DNA from: Perkinsus chesapeaki
Taxonomy: Eukaryota > Perkinsozoa > Perkinsida > Perkinsidae
Direction of reading: 5' to 3'
Assembly (NCBI GenBank): GCA_013115145.1
Contig: JAAPAO010000038.1
Coordinates: 1 to 64,000 of the forward strand
Length of the DNA stretch: 64,000 nt
Shown here: piece by piece, positions 10,045-20,887 of the stretch
Layout: each line of letters begins with the position of its first letter
Position numbering within the stretch: position 1 is the stretch's first letter
Program-made: the position numbers and the translations under genes
Notes under the pieces: generated by a model
Told to the model about the DNA's origin: nothing
The model's database searches: none
The model's input: the letters and a program-made list of their open reading frames with translations, nothing else

Positions 10045-11573
10045 ATGGAACGAGAACGAAAAGTATTAGAAAATATTCTTTCCAGCTTATTCGTAGTTTT
10101 CGGCATCACGAAATTCATCACTGGACCATCGGGCCGACGAGCAGCTCGGCGTGTTGCTCGCTTTCTTGGCAAAGATACGCAGGTGCCAATTGCAGCTCTC
10201 TCCAAAAGTCACGCATCGAGCTTAGATACCTCCTAGAGTAGACGGTCGACAGAGAGTGCCGAGCAGCAGTTCTAGTGAGGCCAGTGAGGCCTCATCGAGC
10301 TACAGTGATGGTGAAGAATTGAAAATGGTTATCGCTGTTAGAATGGACTTGCAAATGGGAAAAGGAAAGGTAATAGGAGGGCATCGGTGAGCTTCATCGC
10401 TTTTCCGAAGGGGGGGGATTCGACCGTTTGCAGCGTCGGTTCTCGGTGGTATAGGGATGTCTGTCGGCTACTTCCTTCGAGGTGTCCCACGTCATTTGAT
10501 CGAGTTCGAGGAGCGCGAAAATTTGGCCGGAATCCAATGAAATATTTTTCAAGTTGTCTTTGCTCGTCGGCGCATCTTCCACTAAGATACGCTCATCGTT
10601 CTAGCTGCTCTATTTATCGTTCGCTGTTCAATACTGGACTCGGCCATAAGTACGGCCGGCATTGAATGAGTTTTTTTCGTCGTTGTGTCCTCAAATATAC
10701 TTGCATTCACCTTTTCCTTCTGATCTTTGCCTATTTCCAGTTTCTCAGATAGCGGCTCAATGTTGCCATGCTGCCGTCAGAAGCTACCAGAAGCTCTCCG
10801 CTCCAAGTGCGTCTATTGTCTTTCCTAAAATTCATAACTATTATCATTTTCAGCTGGTGATCCTGTGAGCGATGCTTATTGGCAACGAGTTAAGGAAGCA
10901 TGGGAGAATGGAGGACAAAGAAAAGTCGTTGTTAAGGTGATATGGCTGCTAGAGTGGGATCTGGGTCGGATGCGGCCTCGTGGGAGTGGAGCGGAGACAT
11001 AGCGAACTCGGACTTACAGTAGCACTGGTTACCGACGGTATATTAAACTATGCTGTACCGCACACTGTATAGGAAGCTCGTGGGAGATCCGTTTCCGCAA
11101 TTAAGCAGAAGCAGACACATCTTATCCGAGATGGCGATGCCCCTTAGCAGTTTCCATCGCCGCCGCCCGCGTATCTTTTTACTCCTTTCATTTCAACATC
11201 CCACGGAAGCAAGTTCATATTTAATATATTATATTAGATTAATATACAATATTATCATAAGATGATTAATAAATATTTATTACTTTATAACCTATATTTA
11301 TCTTATTAATAGTAATCTATTATCTATTTATATTAACTTATTATTATTAAATATCTCGTTCACAGTTGTGTCATTCAAGCTTGGTTTTAGGTGCCCAATG
11401 AGGAGGCGCTCAATGATGTGGTTGCTGCCGGCCGGGAAGCGGGGATTCTCGTCAGTACGATCCGTGACGCTGGGAGGACTCAGATAGCCGCCGGCTCCAA
11501 GACAGTGGCGGCGTTCGGTCCGGGACCGGAGAGCGAAATCGATAAAGTTACGGGCCATCTAAAACTACTGTAG
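10045..11573 (+). CDS. PTRH2: Peptidyl-tRNA hydrolase 2, membrane-anchored
   Basis: Releases tRNA from prematurely dropped peptidyl-tRNA. Exons 10045-10182, 10253-10369, 10749-10806, 10854-10936 and 11391-11573 give 192 aa. Visible PTH2 motifs: [10 protein letters not shown] (catalytic region), [46 protein letters not shown] at the C-terminus. Ahead of the domain lies a hydrophobic segment ([17 protein letters not shown]) and a Ser-rich linker, as in human PTRH2, suggesting a membrane-anchored (mitochondrial or ER) form. Start at the ATG 10045, since the in-frame upstream codon is GTG. Intron 4 (454 nt) contains a strongly AT-rich run. Confidence 0.93.
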
Positions 11574-11602
11574 TTCCTTATGACGTGTTTATTGTAAATA
11601 GA

Positions 11603-11632
11603 TGGAGGTTTCCAAGTTGACCTGTTTTGTAT
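11603..11632 (-). repeat. Family B repeat after PTRH2
   Basis: On the minus strand it reads AGATACAAAACAGGTCAACT followed by TGG, matching the family B consensus seen in introns of Ran, the 75-aa gene and the cofactor-A-like gene. Here it is in the 3' flank. Confidence 0.6.
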
Positions 11633-11665
11633 CTAAGTATTAATTTGGGATGAGAAAGTGGTCAG

Positions 11666-12240
11666 ATGTCGAGTGAGTCAAATGACGCGGCCTTCTCGAG
11701 CAGGGCGGTCTCGTCTCTGGAGGATAGGTCGTTGGACCAGGTAAGTGAGGACGGTGGGGCATCACGTTCCAAAGCTCTGGGAATCGGGGATGAGTCAGGA
11801 GGCTCGTCGGAATCTGCTCCGTAACAGTGGTCGGTGATTATACAATGGCAGGATCGTATGTTTGGAATCACTCTTTAATATAAGAGTTGCTTGGAGGTTC
11901 TTGCGAGCTTCCTCTTCTTATTCCTCGGGCACGGCACGGTCTATAAGGCCCTACAGCCGCCTTTGCGATCTCTACGAATGGCGATGCCGTGTTCACCAGC
12001 TGAACCTCAGCTACTACAACTTACAGGAGCTTGGCTCGCCATCTTCGGTTATTTCAGGTACTGTCCATGGCTAAGAACTATCTCTCTGCCGCGAAGCATT
12101 CCTCCACCACCAGCACCACCAGCGGTATTGGCGATCCTTTGATGCTCTTGGGTCCGGTAACTGCTCTCGACGATGCATTCGGATGGTTGGTGGATCACTT
12201 GCCTACTATGAGACCTTTGCTGTGCTTGATAAAGAGGTGA
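11666..12240 (+). CDS. 5' exons of an unidentified gene
   Basis: A good first exon (11666-11740) begins MSSESNDAAFSSRAVSSLED and ends at GTAAGT. Further coding-looking DNA follows at 11880-12240 (for example RVHQLNLSYYNLQELG in one frame and GDPLMLLGPVTALDDAFGWL in another) but the splicing was not resolved. It may belong to the same gene as the coiled coil that follows. No family recognised. Confidence 0.4.
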
Positions 12241-12627
12241 GCTGCGGAGTCGAGCCATAGGGCCAGACTTGTAGATCTAAAAACAGTATATTTAATGATC
12301 TGATTAATGCAACGTTGATTGGCAGCAGGCTGATGTCACTCAACAAGAAGAGCACTATAGGATTTCACTACCGATAGCTACTTCTAGTGTTATTAGGAGC
12401 TCATTATGAGTAATCGCAGAAATTTGATTACTTCCATAGGAGTACCATTACAAATATACTAACTTGACACATAGTTAGTTATTGCTGATCCTGGTGAGCG
12501 CCAATGTTATTAGCAGTACTGTCCACGGAAGGGAAGGCCTCACTTCCCGCAACATTGGCGCCATGTGGGAAGGTTTCCTGACTCTCCTCTGCTTCGAAAA
12601 GCCCGCTCTTCGGGAGTAACCCTCTGT

Positions 12628-13595
12628 CAGCGAGTATGACTCCTGTCTACGCGGTCTTTGCCGTGCATTGGAGGCGGCAACTCTGAAGACTCATCGACTG
12701 GATATGATTGAAGTCGAGATGGCGGTTAAGTGGGAACACATGGAAGCTTTGCAGAGGAAATTGGAGGTAGGTTTCGACGAGGTGAGCTTGGGGACGCCGG
12801 TGGGCCAGGAGGAACACAAGAATGAAATTGAGCAACTTAATTACGAGCAAAACGAACTCAAAGAAGCACTCAACTACCAAACGAAGGACATGAAAATACG
12901 AACGGCTGAACTGGAACGAATCCGACATGAGAGACACGAGCAACACAGGTGCGGAGGGGACGGGAAGGGAAGATTAGCTGTCATCAGACAAAACCAGGAC
13001 CTGGTAAAAAGTCATAATAGGCTCCTGGCGGAGTTGACCATCATCGCCGAGAGGGAGGAAAGGGCCTCGGCTGAGTGTACGTTGGTGGGCTGAGACAGAG
13101 AGGATTGGGTGGCAGGTGTCAGACTGGGCCAAGATCTGAAAGAGCGGGAGCATTTGAATAGTGCTCTAGAACAACAGCTAGCTGCTCTCAGCGAAAAGAT
13201 ATCTAGTGAGTAAAGATACTTGGAAGGTTGGATTGGTGACTACTAGTCTAGTCGTGCTACCCAGAAGGTATGGGAAAAGATTCCTTGTATAGAAGAGGTG
13301 CTTTATCTCTGAGAAACCTCACAAGGTTTGTTGAGATTTTACCTAGCAAACGTGATCATACTCCTTGCGCTTGTCCCACAGTGAGACCATGTCACGGTCT
13401 AGGCCCGTGTAGGGCTAAATGACTTTGAATTGATCAGCATGTAGGAGCTCGGTGGTAGCCTAGGTTACATGCTTTTGTTCGATGATGGCCGGTTTGCCTA
13501 GATATGGTAGAGCCGGAGATACATCGAGACGTAGTTGGGATGAAGGAAAAGGCTGAAGAGGAGCTAGAAATAACGAAGCAGAAGTGGGTAACTTG
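12628..13595 (+). CDS. Coiled-coil protein exons
   Basis: Consecutive exons encode charged heptad-rich sequence: LEAATLKTHRLDMIEVEM, EEHKNEIEQLNYEQNELKEA, KSHNRLLAELTIIAEREERA, VRLGQDLKEREHLNSALEQQ and MKEKAEEELEITKQK. Clear introns include 12767-12809 and a family-B intron beginning at 13207; a 24-nt intron at 13074-13097 restores the frame. Likely a structural or centrosomal-type coiled coil; no family was identified and the ends are unresolved. Confidence 0.5.
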
Positions 13596-13602
13596 GAGAC
13601 TT

Positions 13603-13654
13603 TGTGACACAACTTGTGTCACAACAGTTACTGGTTACTGTAGTCACTACAGTA
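13603..13654. repeat. Twin perfect palindromes with single-base centre
   Basis: 13603-13623 is TGTGACACAA, C, TTGTGTCACA (10+1+10). 13636-13654 is TACTGTAGT, C, ACTACAGTA (9+1+9). They lie in non-coding DNA just after a coiled-coil exon. Same architecture as the pair at 60707-60751. Confidence 0.85.
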
Positions 13655-13689
13655 CTCGTACTAGTGCATTCTGTTAGAGGCGGATTGTT

Positions 13690-14456
13690 GGGTAATCATG
13701 CGCGCAGGCTTCGACGGAAAACAAATCGGAGCAAAATTCTCCCTTGTTGTTGAGAAAATTTCCCGACAAGTTTGCGCATATCTATATGGTACTGTACCAA
13801 CTGTTTGAAGAAATGCCGTAAATGGCGTCGAAAATGAGGGGCTTTAGTTGATATTCTTTGGTACAAACGTAGATGGATTCCTTTATATAACTCACGATCA
13901 AGTAGAAATGACCGACTGGATAATGCTATTACATAGTTCAAGTCAGCGATTTCTAGTCGCGCTTGCCCGTATCTTCTCGGCGCTTTCGGAAGTGGAATAG
14001 ATAATTTCCCGATTCTAAGAACCTGTGTTGTCATGCGGGTTGGAAGGCTAGCTATTCGAAAGGTACACGAGCCTCTCTGCGGAGTACAAAAACCTATCTC
14101 GACTGTACACAGCATTGACGGCACATCGACGAGGGCGCAAGACGAATGCCGTAGATGGCACCGAAGAGGAGAGCGTAGACTGCGAGGAGCCTCCAGTCGG
14201 AGACTACATGTACCAGGTGTTTCGACCGCTCACACCCCGACCAACTTGGGGCGATGCTGGTGGTGCCGCAGACTGGCAAGTGGAAGTCGATGACAAACAA
14301 GCACATCCCGATCACACCGACTCAGCTAGGGCAAATGGAATGCTCTCTACTCTCGTTGATGGGATAACCCGGGCATCGAGTGTGGGGCTTGCTAAGGCTG
14401 TTGTAGAAGAGATAAAGTTGAAGCAAATAGAAGGATTGGCCACTCTATTCGCGTGA
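13690..14456 (+). CDS. Unidentified exons, C-terminal part
   Basis: Open stretches on the plus strand read as exons: LLLRKFPDKFAHIYMVLYQL (about 13730-13808), DILWYKRRWIPLYN (about 13851-13935) and a last exon ending at the TGA at 14454-14456 with YMYQVFRPLTPRPTWGDAG and KAVVEEIKLKQIEGLATLFA. They may end the coiled-coil gene above. The joins were not resolved and no family was recognised. Confidence 0.4.
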
Positions 14457-15764
14457 GTCACAGGCTAAGCCTCCCAGGAGCATGTATCGGATAATACGCG
14501 TGGAGCCCGAGATGATTTTACCGAACGCTTGGGGCATATCTCCGACGTGGGTCGTATATACCGGCCTGGTTCGCCCATCTACTCCTCCAACTCAACGAAC
14601 TCTGCTCCTTCCTGAGGAAGTGACATGCGTGCATGACCGGACTGAGGCCGCCGGGCTTACGGCTTGGTCGATGCACGTATATATTGGGCAATGGCTGATT
14701 TAAATGTCGCAAGCATTAACACGACAACTCTATCGGCACCCTCGCCGGGAACTCCTTAGATACGGCGGAAATGCTGCATTAAGCAAATCTAGGACCTTGA
14801 AAGATTGTATTGCCATTTTTGGAGTAAGTCTGGCAAATTGGCGACCGAGAATTGACCCACAGAAGTTTTCAGGGTTCGGGTATGACCAGCAGCACATTGA
14901 ATCGATTATCGTCGTTCGGTGACATAACAGCAGAACTTGAGCCATGGAAGAATGTAGAAAAGCTTTTGGCCGACGGCCCCTATGACAGACTTGCTAGGCC
15001 TTCACAGTGGCATCCGTCAACTCGGCAGTGATGACTCTGAGTCAAGAACTTGCCGAGGACGGGAATCTGCCTCTTTCCGATGCGGACGTGGTGAGAAAAG
15101 ATTCCGAGACTGGGGACATGCGGGATACAGGCGGTTATGGTTCGGGAGCACAGTGACGAGGGCGCGCCCCGAGGATGCGACAACTTGTGCTTGTCGGTGG
15201 CGACCGTATGGGAATTCCTGTTTGCTATTGCCGACATCTACGCGACCAATCATGGAGCGCAGCGGGCTGATTCTTCATTCGCAGCCGCGGTTCTTAGAGC
15301 TATCGCGAATCCATCATCCGTCTACACTGGTGATGCAACAGAATCGATTACCATTCCTGGGACCGGCTCAGGGTCTAGTCGATTGTTGAAGCGATGGAGT
15401 GTCGCTGTTGCGGATGCGCTTCGACAGGCATCGAGTGCGTGGACCACTTCAACAAATAAAAAGGAAGCTACCTGGAAAATTCTACAAGTAAGGCGGTCTT
15501 GGCGTCCTGTCTATGCAGCTGTGGTCAGTATTCAGTATGGAGCCTTCTCTTGTCGATGCTGGCAGTTTTACGGCGAGGAGCCCTCGAGCGCACAGAAACC
15601 ACGCCCGTGATGCTGGCAATGGTGCTTCTGATACGAGCCGAGGTATTAGCGATTCCGATCTGTCGCCGCTCTGAGCTCCGCGCAGATTCCTGCATGGGCT
15701 GTACTCGACAACTGTGGCATCGCTCGTGACATATCGAAGTCCTTCGACGAGAAAAACAGCTTAG
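14457..15764 (+). other. GC-rich region with unresolved exons
   Basis: Several plus-strand stretches look coding, for example AIADIYATNHGAQRADSS (about 15220-15280) continuing to a donor at 15488, and LWSVFSMEPSLVDAGSF after an acceptor at 15518. High GC keeps frames open on both strands, so frame length alone is weak evidence. No gene was named. Confidence 0.3.
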
Positions 15765-16391
15765 ATGTCGGGGAACATGAAATCGGCCGGGGGCATGGAT
15801 CCCGTTCAGAGCGCTCGATCTGCCCAACCTGGCACGGTCTCGAAGGGGAATCTTTTCTTCGACCTGCAAGCGTTGATGCCGTGGAAGAACAAAAATCGAT
15901 GGCAAGAGCTCCAGCAATACGTACCAGCCGGTAAGCATCTCCGAGTATCTTTGAATCGCACCATGAATATTTGTGCTGCTGCATCATCATCATTAGGTGG
16001 AGCTGACACCATCATAGATTACCATTGTCTGCTTCACACTCATCCCACCAATGCTTCCCGGGCCCGAGTGTCATCGTCGCCACTGGTACTCGGCCTGCGC
16101 TTGCAGCACTTAGATGAGCACCGAGAACGAGTTGACTTTCTTCGTAATTGTCTTCTCCGTCTTTCCACTGATGGTCGCGTAACCTTTGGCGACACGGCGG
16201 CCATAGTGTCAGCCAACCCAGCATTCGCCTTCATAACAGCTTCGCTGGTTCGAGCTGCTTTCCTGGAAGAAGTCGAAGAGCCCGCTCCGACGACTCTGCC
16301 CGCTAGCACTGCAGTCGGACTAGAGCCTCTCCTGGAGCGGTTATTATCCCATCGTATTTTTCCTTCCTTAACGTCCCGACCTCCCATATAG
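15765..16391 (+). other. Open region, exon structure unresolved
   Basis: An ATG at 15765 opens MSGNMKSAGGMDPVQSARSA, with a good donor near 15931. Further on, hydrophobic stretches in other frames (ITIVCFTLIPPML; FFVIVFSVFPLMVA) suggest membrane-spanning exons. I could not find one splice path that keeps all of these. The overlapping 196-aa minus frame looks like a GC-rich shadow. Confidence 0.25.
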
Positions 16392-16477
16392 CTGCGTGTG
16401 TGCGTGCATGTTCGATTGTCTCTGATATCACGGCGCTGCGTTTCCCACACCTGAGTAGGAGTCTTCCCATTCGCCTC

Positions 16478-16993
16478 ATGAGCTCGGCGACCGCCCTTCG
16501 CAGTGCGCGGCCGAATGACGAAGAACTTGAGTTGAAATTGTGGCGTTACTCGGTCGGGATTATCCCCATTGGCATCTTCTTCTGGTCGTGGTAAGCCACT
16601 TGGTACCTGCCAACCTGCCAGAGTGTTCACTCAGGGCTCTCCTCAACATGGTATCCGGCAAGGTGCCATTCGATTTGGGAATTGTCAGCTTCGCGCTGAT
16701 AGTCTACACCGGTTTCGTTGGCATGCTGAATAAAGATGGCGGGTGACGTTCTATCATCCGTTGCTTTTAACTTTTCTTCCGGCAGGTCGTACCAAACCGC
16801 CAGACGTTTTCGCCAGCTGGTCTACTTCTCCCATGGATTCCTTTCATTCAACTATCTCTTGGGGGCGATAGTCGGACGGGCTCGTCTCGGCTTTGCGATT
16901 TACTGCGGCACCTTCACGGCTATCTGGTTCATTCTCATGATAGTTGTTGGTAGGGCAGCTCGGCGATATGAGCTGGCATTCAGTCAGTTATAA
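16478..16993 (+). CDS. Small multi-pass membrane protein
   Basis: Exons 16478-16590, 16635-16742 and 16786-16993 splice in phase to 142 aa. After a short acidic N-terminus (RPNDEELELK) four hydrophobic segments follow: YSVGIIPIGIFFWSWALL, LGIVSFALIVYTGFVGML, LVYFSHGFLSFNYLLGAIV and FAIYCGTFTAIWFILMIVV, with basic residues between. The start is the last ATG before the conserved-looking segment; an upstream exon is possible. Family not recognised; a small tetraspanning protein of an endomembrane is the safest statement. Confidence 0.65.
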
Positions 16994-17191
16994 CTTGTCA
17001 TTATTGAGTCTACGAAATGGTGGGTGTGAGTGTTGAACCGAGGAAAGAACGCAGTGAGGAGTTGTGAAATTCTCTCAGCATCCGATGGTCCAGTTTTCAT
17101 ACTTGAGCGTACTCCTATTAGATCCTATCACCGGTTTTATATCTGACTGAATCCTATTACGCATTGCAGCCGTTGTTTGTGGCCTGTGGGA

Positions 17192-18854
17192 ATGGCAACC
17201 ACAACAGACTCCTCGTCTATCTCCTCTGAAGATCCCTCGGCTGTACCGTTTTTCTCGCTAGCTGATGAAGACTTCACCAGCAAGCTGCTGGAAGTCGCCG
17301 CAGACCAGGGCATTCAAGACCAAATGCTTCAGTAGCTGTGCTGGCAGAATGATGTGCATCACTTCTATCAGGTACAAGTGGGTGCTTTGGGAGCAACTTC
17401 AGGCTAATCAGAAAACGAGTCCGGCCGACTGGAAGGATCTTTCGCGCTCCGTAAGTGCTGGCTTCGCCGGTGGCCAATTCTGAGGCTGATGTTGGAAAAT
17501 TTCTGTTGAATTTAAGATAACTGGAGATTAGATAGTAAGTGGAAAGAGATTTTCGATAATTTCTTGTAAGCCGAGCACTAAGCGGGCAAATGTCGAGCCC
17601 ACTTTAGAAAGGAACCCGGGCAGTATAATAGGTATTCGAGGTATTGTTGTCAGATTTGCTCCTTTGAAACTGTGGGCGAGTTCTGGCGTTACTGGCGTCA
17701 CGTTCCCCAGCCAAGCGAGCTCTTCTCGGAGCCTGGCGGTTGTCGCTTCGTTCGCGAAGGGCCCAGCGGCGGCCTCAGAGTCGTGGAAAGTATGTCCGAT
17801 GATATATGCCATTAGTGGTACCCGATTATTATCAGGTATGATGATATTCCGTGACGGCGTGACGCCTGAATGGGAGCATCCTCTCAATGCTGTTGGTGGA
17901 CATCTTCAGTTCTCGTTATCCCCAAACGTGGGAGCTAAACAAATAGACGAGTAAGAATGTTTGAGACAAGCGGTCGAACCTGACTGGGACTTTACCAATG
18001 ACAGTGTGCTTTCCAAAGTATGTTCACACTGAAGGAACGTTGACATGACGGTGTGACATACATATCCCGAATCTCCGTAGTGTCCTCCATCGGATAGTGC
18101 AATTAGTTTTCTCATCACTTCAGCCCGCGAATACCCATGTGAGATGTCTAAGCATTCGGCTCTGCTTACCCAAAATGCAGTAAATATTACCCTCAGCCGA
18201 GGGGCCAGGTCCCCTCAAATCGGTGTGCTTGAGCTCACGTCCTTCAGCATCTCGGAACTTAGTGCTACTAAGCGAGCCCTTCCACTTTTGTAGATCTAGG
18301 ATCTACAAAAAAATATAAGTGTATAAATGTCTGTAGATCACCGTTAGGTTGATAGTGTTGTCGAATTTATATTATAACATAAATTATTACTTATATATAT
18401 TTTATTATTTATATAGTACGATATCTATTTACTCCTCTTCTTTAATGATGTATTCTGTTCTACAATCAGTTCGTCCTCGGTAGGTACTGGAATAATCTGG
18501 TCCTGGCAGTTGTTGGTGGATCTCTAGATCCACCTGATATGGTAACTGGGCTCCGTCTATGTGACAAGTTGTAAGCCTCCCCTTTTCTTATCGTCAATGA
18601 GTTCCCCTCGCAGATTCTCCAAGCGTGGCGGTCCTAGCCATCAGGGGTGCGTTCGTATTGAACTGTGGTTTACCGACGCTTCTGACCAAGAGAAGGTCGA
18701 AGCTCTGTGCAGCTCCGTCGAGAAATGCCTGATCACTCGCCTCGATGGTATCTTCTTCTCGCCATGTTCGCAGCTCTACTGTTTCGTCGTTTTAGGCACT
18801 GTAGTGGACCCTTGCCCGAAGTATGATGTAAAGTATCATGGTGGCAAACATTGA
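17192..18854 (+). CDS. EIF4E: Translation initiation factor eIF4E
   Basis: Cap-binding protein. Seven exons (17192-17331, 17372-17450, 17654-17789, 17836-17950, 18484-18570, 18614-18747, 18796-18854) give 176 aa in one frame. Cap-pocket landmarks: YKWVLWEQL (first Trp), FETVGEFWRYWRHV, FRDGVTPEWEHP (second Trp with its Glu), VVGGSLDPPDMVTGLRLCDK and ELWFTDASD. The order and wording GGHLQFSLSPNVGAKQIDEY match the dinoflagellate/perkinsid eIF4E clade rather than animal eIF4E. Intron 4 is long (533 nt), AT-rich, and contains a 25-bp near-palindrome at 18284-18308. Function secure. Confidence 0.95.
18284..18308. repeat. 25-bp inverted repeat in eIF4E intron
   Basis: TTTTGTAGATC, TAG, GATCTACAAAA: 11-bp arms with a 3-base centre, at the edge of the AT-rich part of intron 4. 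It could be a remnant of an element end or a hairpin. Confidence 0.8.
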
Positions 18855-19583
18855 GATGCTATCTTTATTCACACATTCACGATAAGCATCGTTGTTTTCA
18901 ATAGACTCACTAGATCTCATTTCTCACGCTGTCTTTGTGTTTTACCATTACCGTCCACATCCACTACGAAAAACTGAGGAGAAAGTCAGATGTGTTCAAT
19001 TCACGCTCTTACCGCACGGTGTATAGTAAGATCGGCGCGACTGCCTAGTGATTCAAATGCACATACACAACCTAGCTCGCACAGACAATTGTGTGGCAAC
19101 ACAAATAGACAGATGAGGAACCGACTCCCGCTCGAGCTTTCCAAGAGGCCTCCTGACCCAAAGGATTGCTGACATTCACGTGAGTTCCTCCTTTTGATTC
19201 CTCCACTAGTTTCACCGAATATCGTATTGAATTACAACTCCTCAGTTCTGCATAAGGAATTCAAATCTAGCAATCGGCAAGTAAGGGATCTAACCTGCAG
19301 GGTTCCCCTTACAAGTGTTATTGGGTTTATAAACAGTAGGATGGCTATCGTCCATCACTAGCTATTAAAGATACAACACAACTGAGCATGTCCACTTCTC
19401 TAGGTGTTCTTTTCGACGTCACTTTTCTCGTTGTATGGAGATGACGTAGGTTCGTTGAACTTTTAACGCAACACTTTGCAGCTTTAAGATCCTTTGCTAC
19501 GTTTACTAATAGTACTGAATCCGGGACTAGATCGTCGTCGCCTAGATAATAAAGAGACATTTATGCCCCCAACGAAGAACAAC
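18855..19583. other. Intergenic, convergent 3' ends
   Basis: Lies between the ends of eIF4E (+) and the coiled-coil gene (-). No gene recognised. Confidence 0.4.
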
Positions 19584-20478
19584 TCACTTTCCGCGTTTCC
19601 TTCCTGGTCCACTGCTACGGAGCCTACCAGCGATTTTGCCATGATTCGCCCTAAAATCAAAGCCACTAGGCTTGTGAAGAAAATCGTTGTTAGCAGAACT
19701 CAGCTCACGGACATATGGTCCTTCACGGTCGGAATGTCTTACGGGTACATTGGAAAGGACCGAAGAGGCACTCACAGCGAAGCAGCCGAATTGATGTCGG
19801 TGGGTCTACGAACAGCGCTGTCGAGTTTGGTGTTGATGAGCTCGATCAACTGTTCAGTTTTAACAAGGTACTGAGAAGCCTCATCCCGCGCCTTGGCGGC
19901 TTTCTCAGCCTTCTTCTGCTGATTCTCCAAGCAACTGCGAGCGCACCGTCAACAACGTAACGCAGCGGTATCATTTACGTATGGAAGTCCTCGCGGGCAT
20001 CAGCCACCCCGTTGAGGAGTTTCGTCAACTTCTTCGCTCGGCTCTCCGAGATATACTCCTTCCCACTTGTTCCGCTTTTTGCCATCCTGGAAGCGAAAAA
20101 TGAAACCCATTTCAGAAGGGCATAACGCACTCTTCAATTTCCCCTACCAACAGCTGATAGCGCGCTTCCGCCCTCTCCAGCGATTCCCTCGCGCTGTCGG
20201 CTAAGTCCTTCATCTCACTCAGCGGTCGAATGAAACCTGAAAGAGGCATCGAAGACCACCAAGCACCTTTGTTTCACTTGTTGGGTGACATGGTATCTCA
20301 ACTTCGCGGTCGGACGGCGCCCCGGCGGGGAACTCCGTCGTCACAACCGATCTCGCTAAGGCATTGATACGATTGACATCCTCCGGACTGAAAGGTAACA
20401 AGGTGCACTGAAAGATTCCCTGGGCTGAGCTTACGTGAAGTTGACATAAGCGTTCAAGACAGGCTGGGTTCGCTGCAT
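19584..20478 (-). CDS. Coiled-coil protein of unknown function
   Basis: Exons (minus) 20478-20435, 20387-20278, 20236-20131, 20086-19979, 19934-19776 and 19737-19584 splice in phase to 226 aa; introns are 38-47 nt. N-terminus MQRTQPVLNAYVNFTPEDV. The middle is strongly helical and charged (SEMKDLADSARESLERAEAR, NQQKKAEKAAKARDEASQYL, KTEQLIELINTKLDSAV). The tail is basic and Gly-rich (GRLRSSGPGRKRGK). The consistent phases make the model secure, but no family was recognised. Confidence 0.75.
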
Positions 20479-20887
20479 AGGGGTTATTAACCTGGGCTGG
20501 CCTCGAGGGAATTGGTAATGACAGCAGTTGACAAAAATAAGGCGGAGCGAAGCTGATGGGCGATATGGTTAATTGAAGAAATTCAACAAGAGTTCAAATG
20601 GAAATGAATGGTTTTATTGGGTGAACAGCATAGACAGTAGAAAACACAACGGTGGTGGTAGTTAAGTGTTGTAAGGTAAGAATCACAGAAAGTGTACGAT
20701 GCGATAGATGAGCAGGAACAAGGCGTTCGCCTAAGACCATCATACTCAAGGTTCCGGGTTCTATCCCACCACTCGTCATTTTACTAATCAACATATTTAT
20801 CAAACTTATCAACGAGGACAGCATTACTCAACTAGAACATCATAAACTAACGTTGGGTGTTTTTGTGACGCCATGACGTCCGACTCC
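20479..20887. other. Spacer with tRNA-like element
   Basis: Between TIM44 and the coiled-coil gene, both on the minus strand. It carries a plus-strand tRNA-like 3' half at about 20700-20775 (…AAGGTTCCGGGTTCTATCCC…). No coding exon seen. Confidence 0.45.
20700..20775 (+). repeat. tRNA-derived (SINE-like) element
   Basis: Contains GGTTCCGGGTTCTATCCCAC, which looks like a T-arm with a B-box-like GGTTCTATCC. The upstream part does not fold into a full tRNA cloverleaf by eye, so it is a relic or SINE rather than a tRNA gene. Confidence 0.5.

Noticed and set aside
13696-14124. 142-aa minus-strand open frame
   Set aside because: No motif. The plus strand in the same place shows better protein-like exons with splice sites.
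16040-16630. 196-aa minus-strand open frame
   Set aside because: It overlaps well-spliced plus-strand exons of the membrane protein, is Arg/Ser-rich without any motif, and lies in GC-rich DNA where shadow frames are common.
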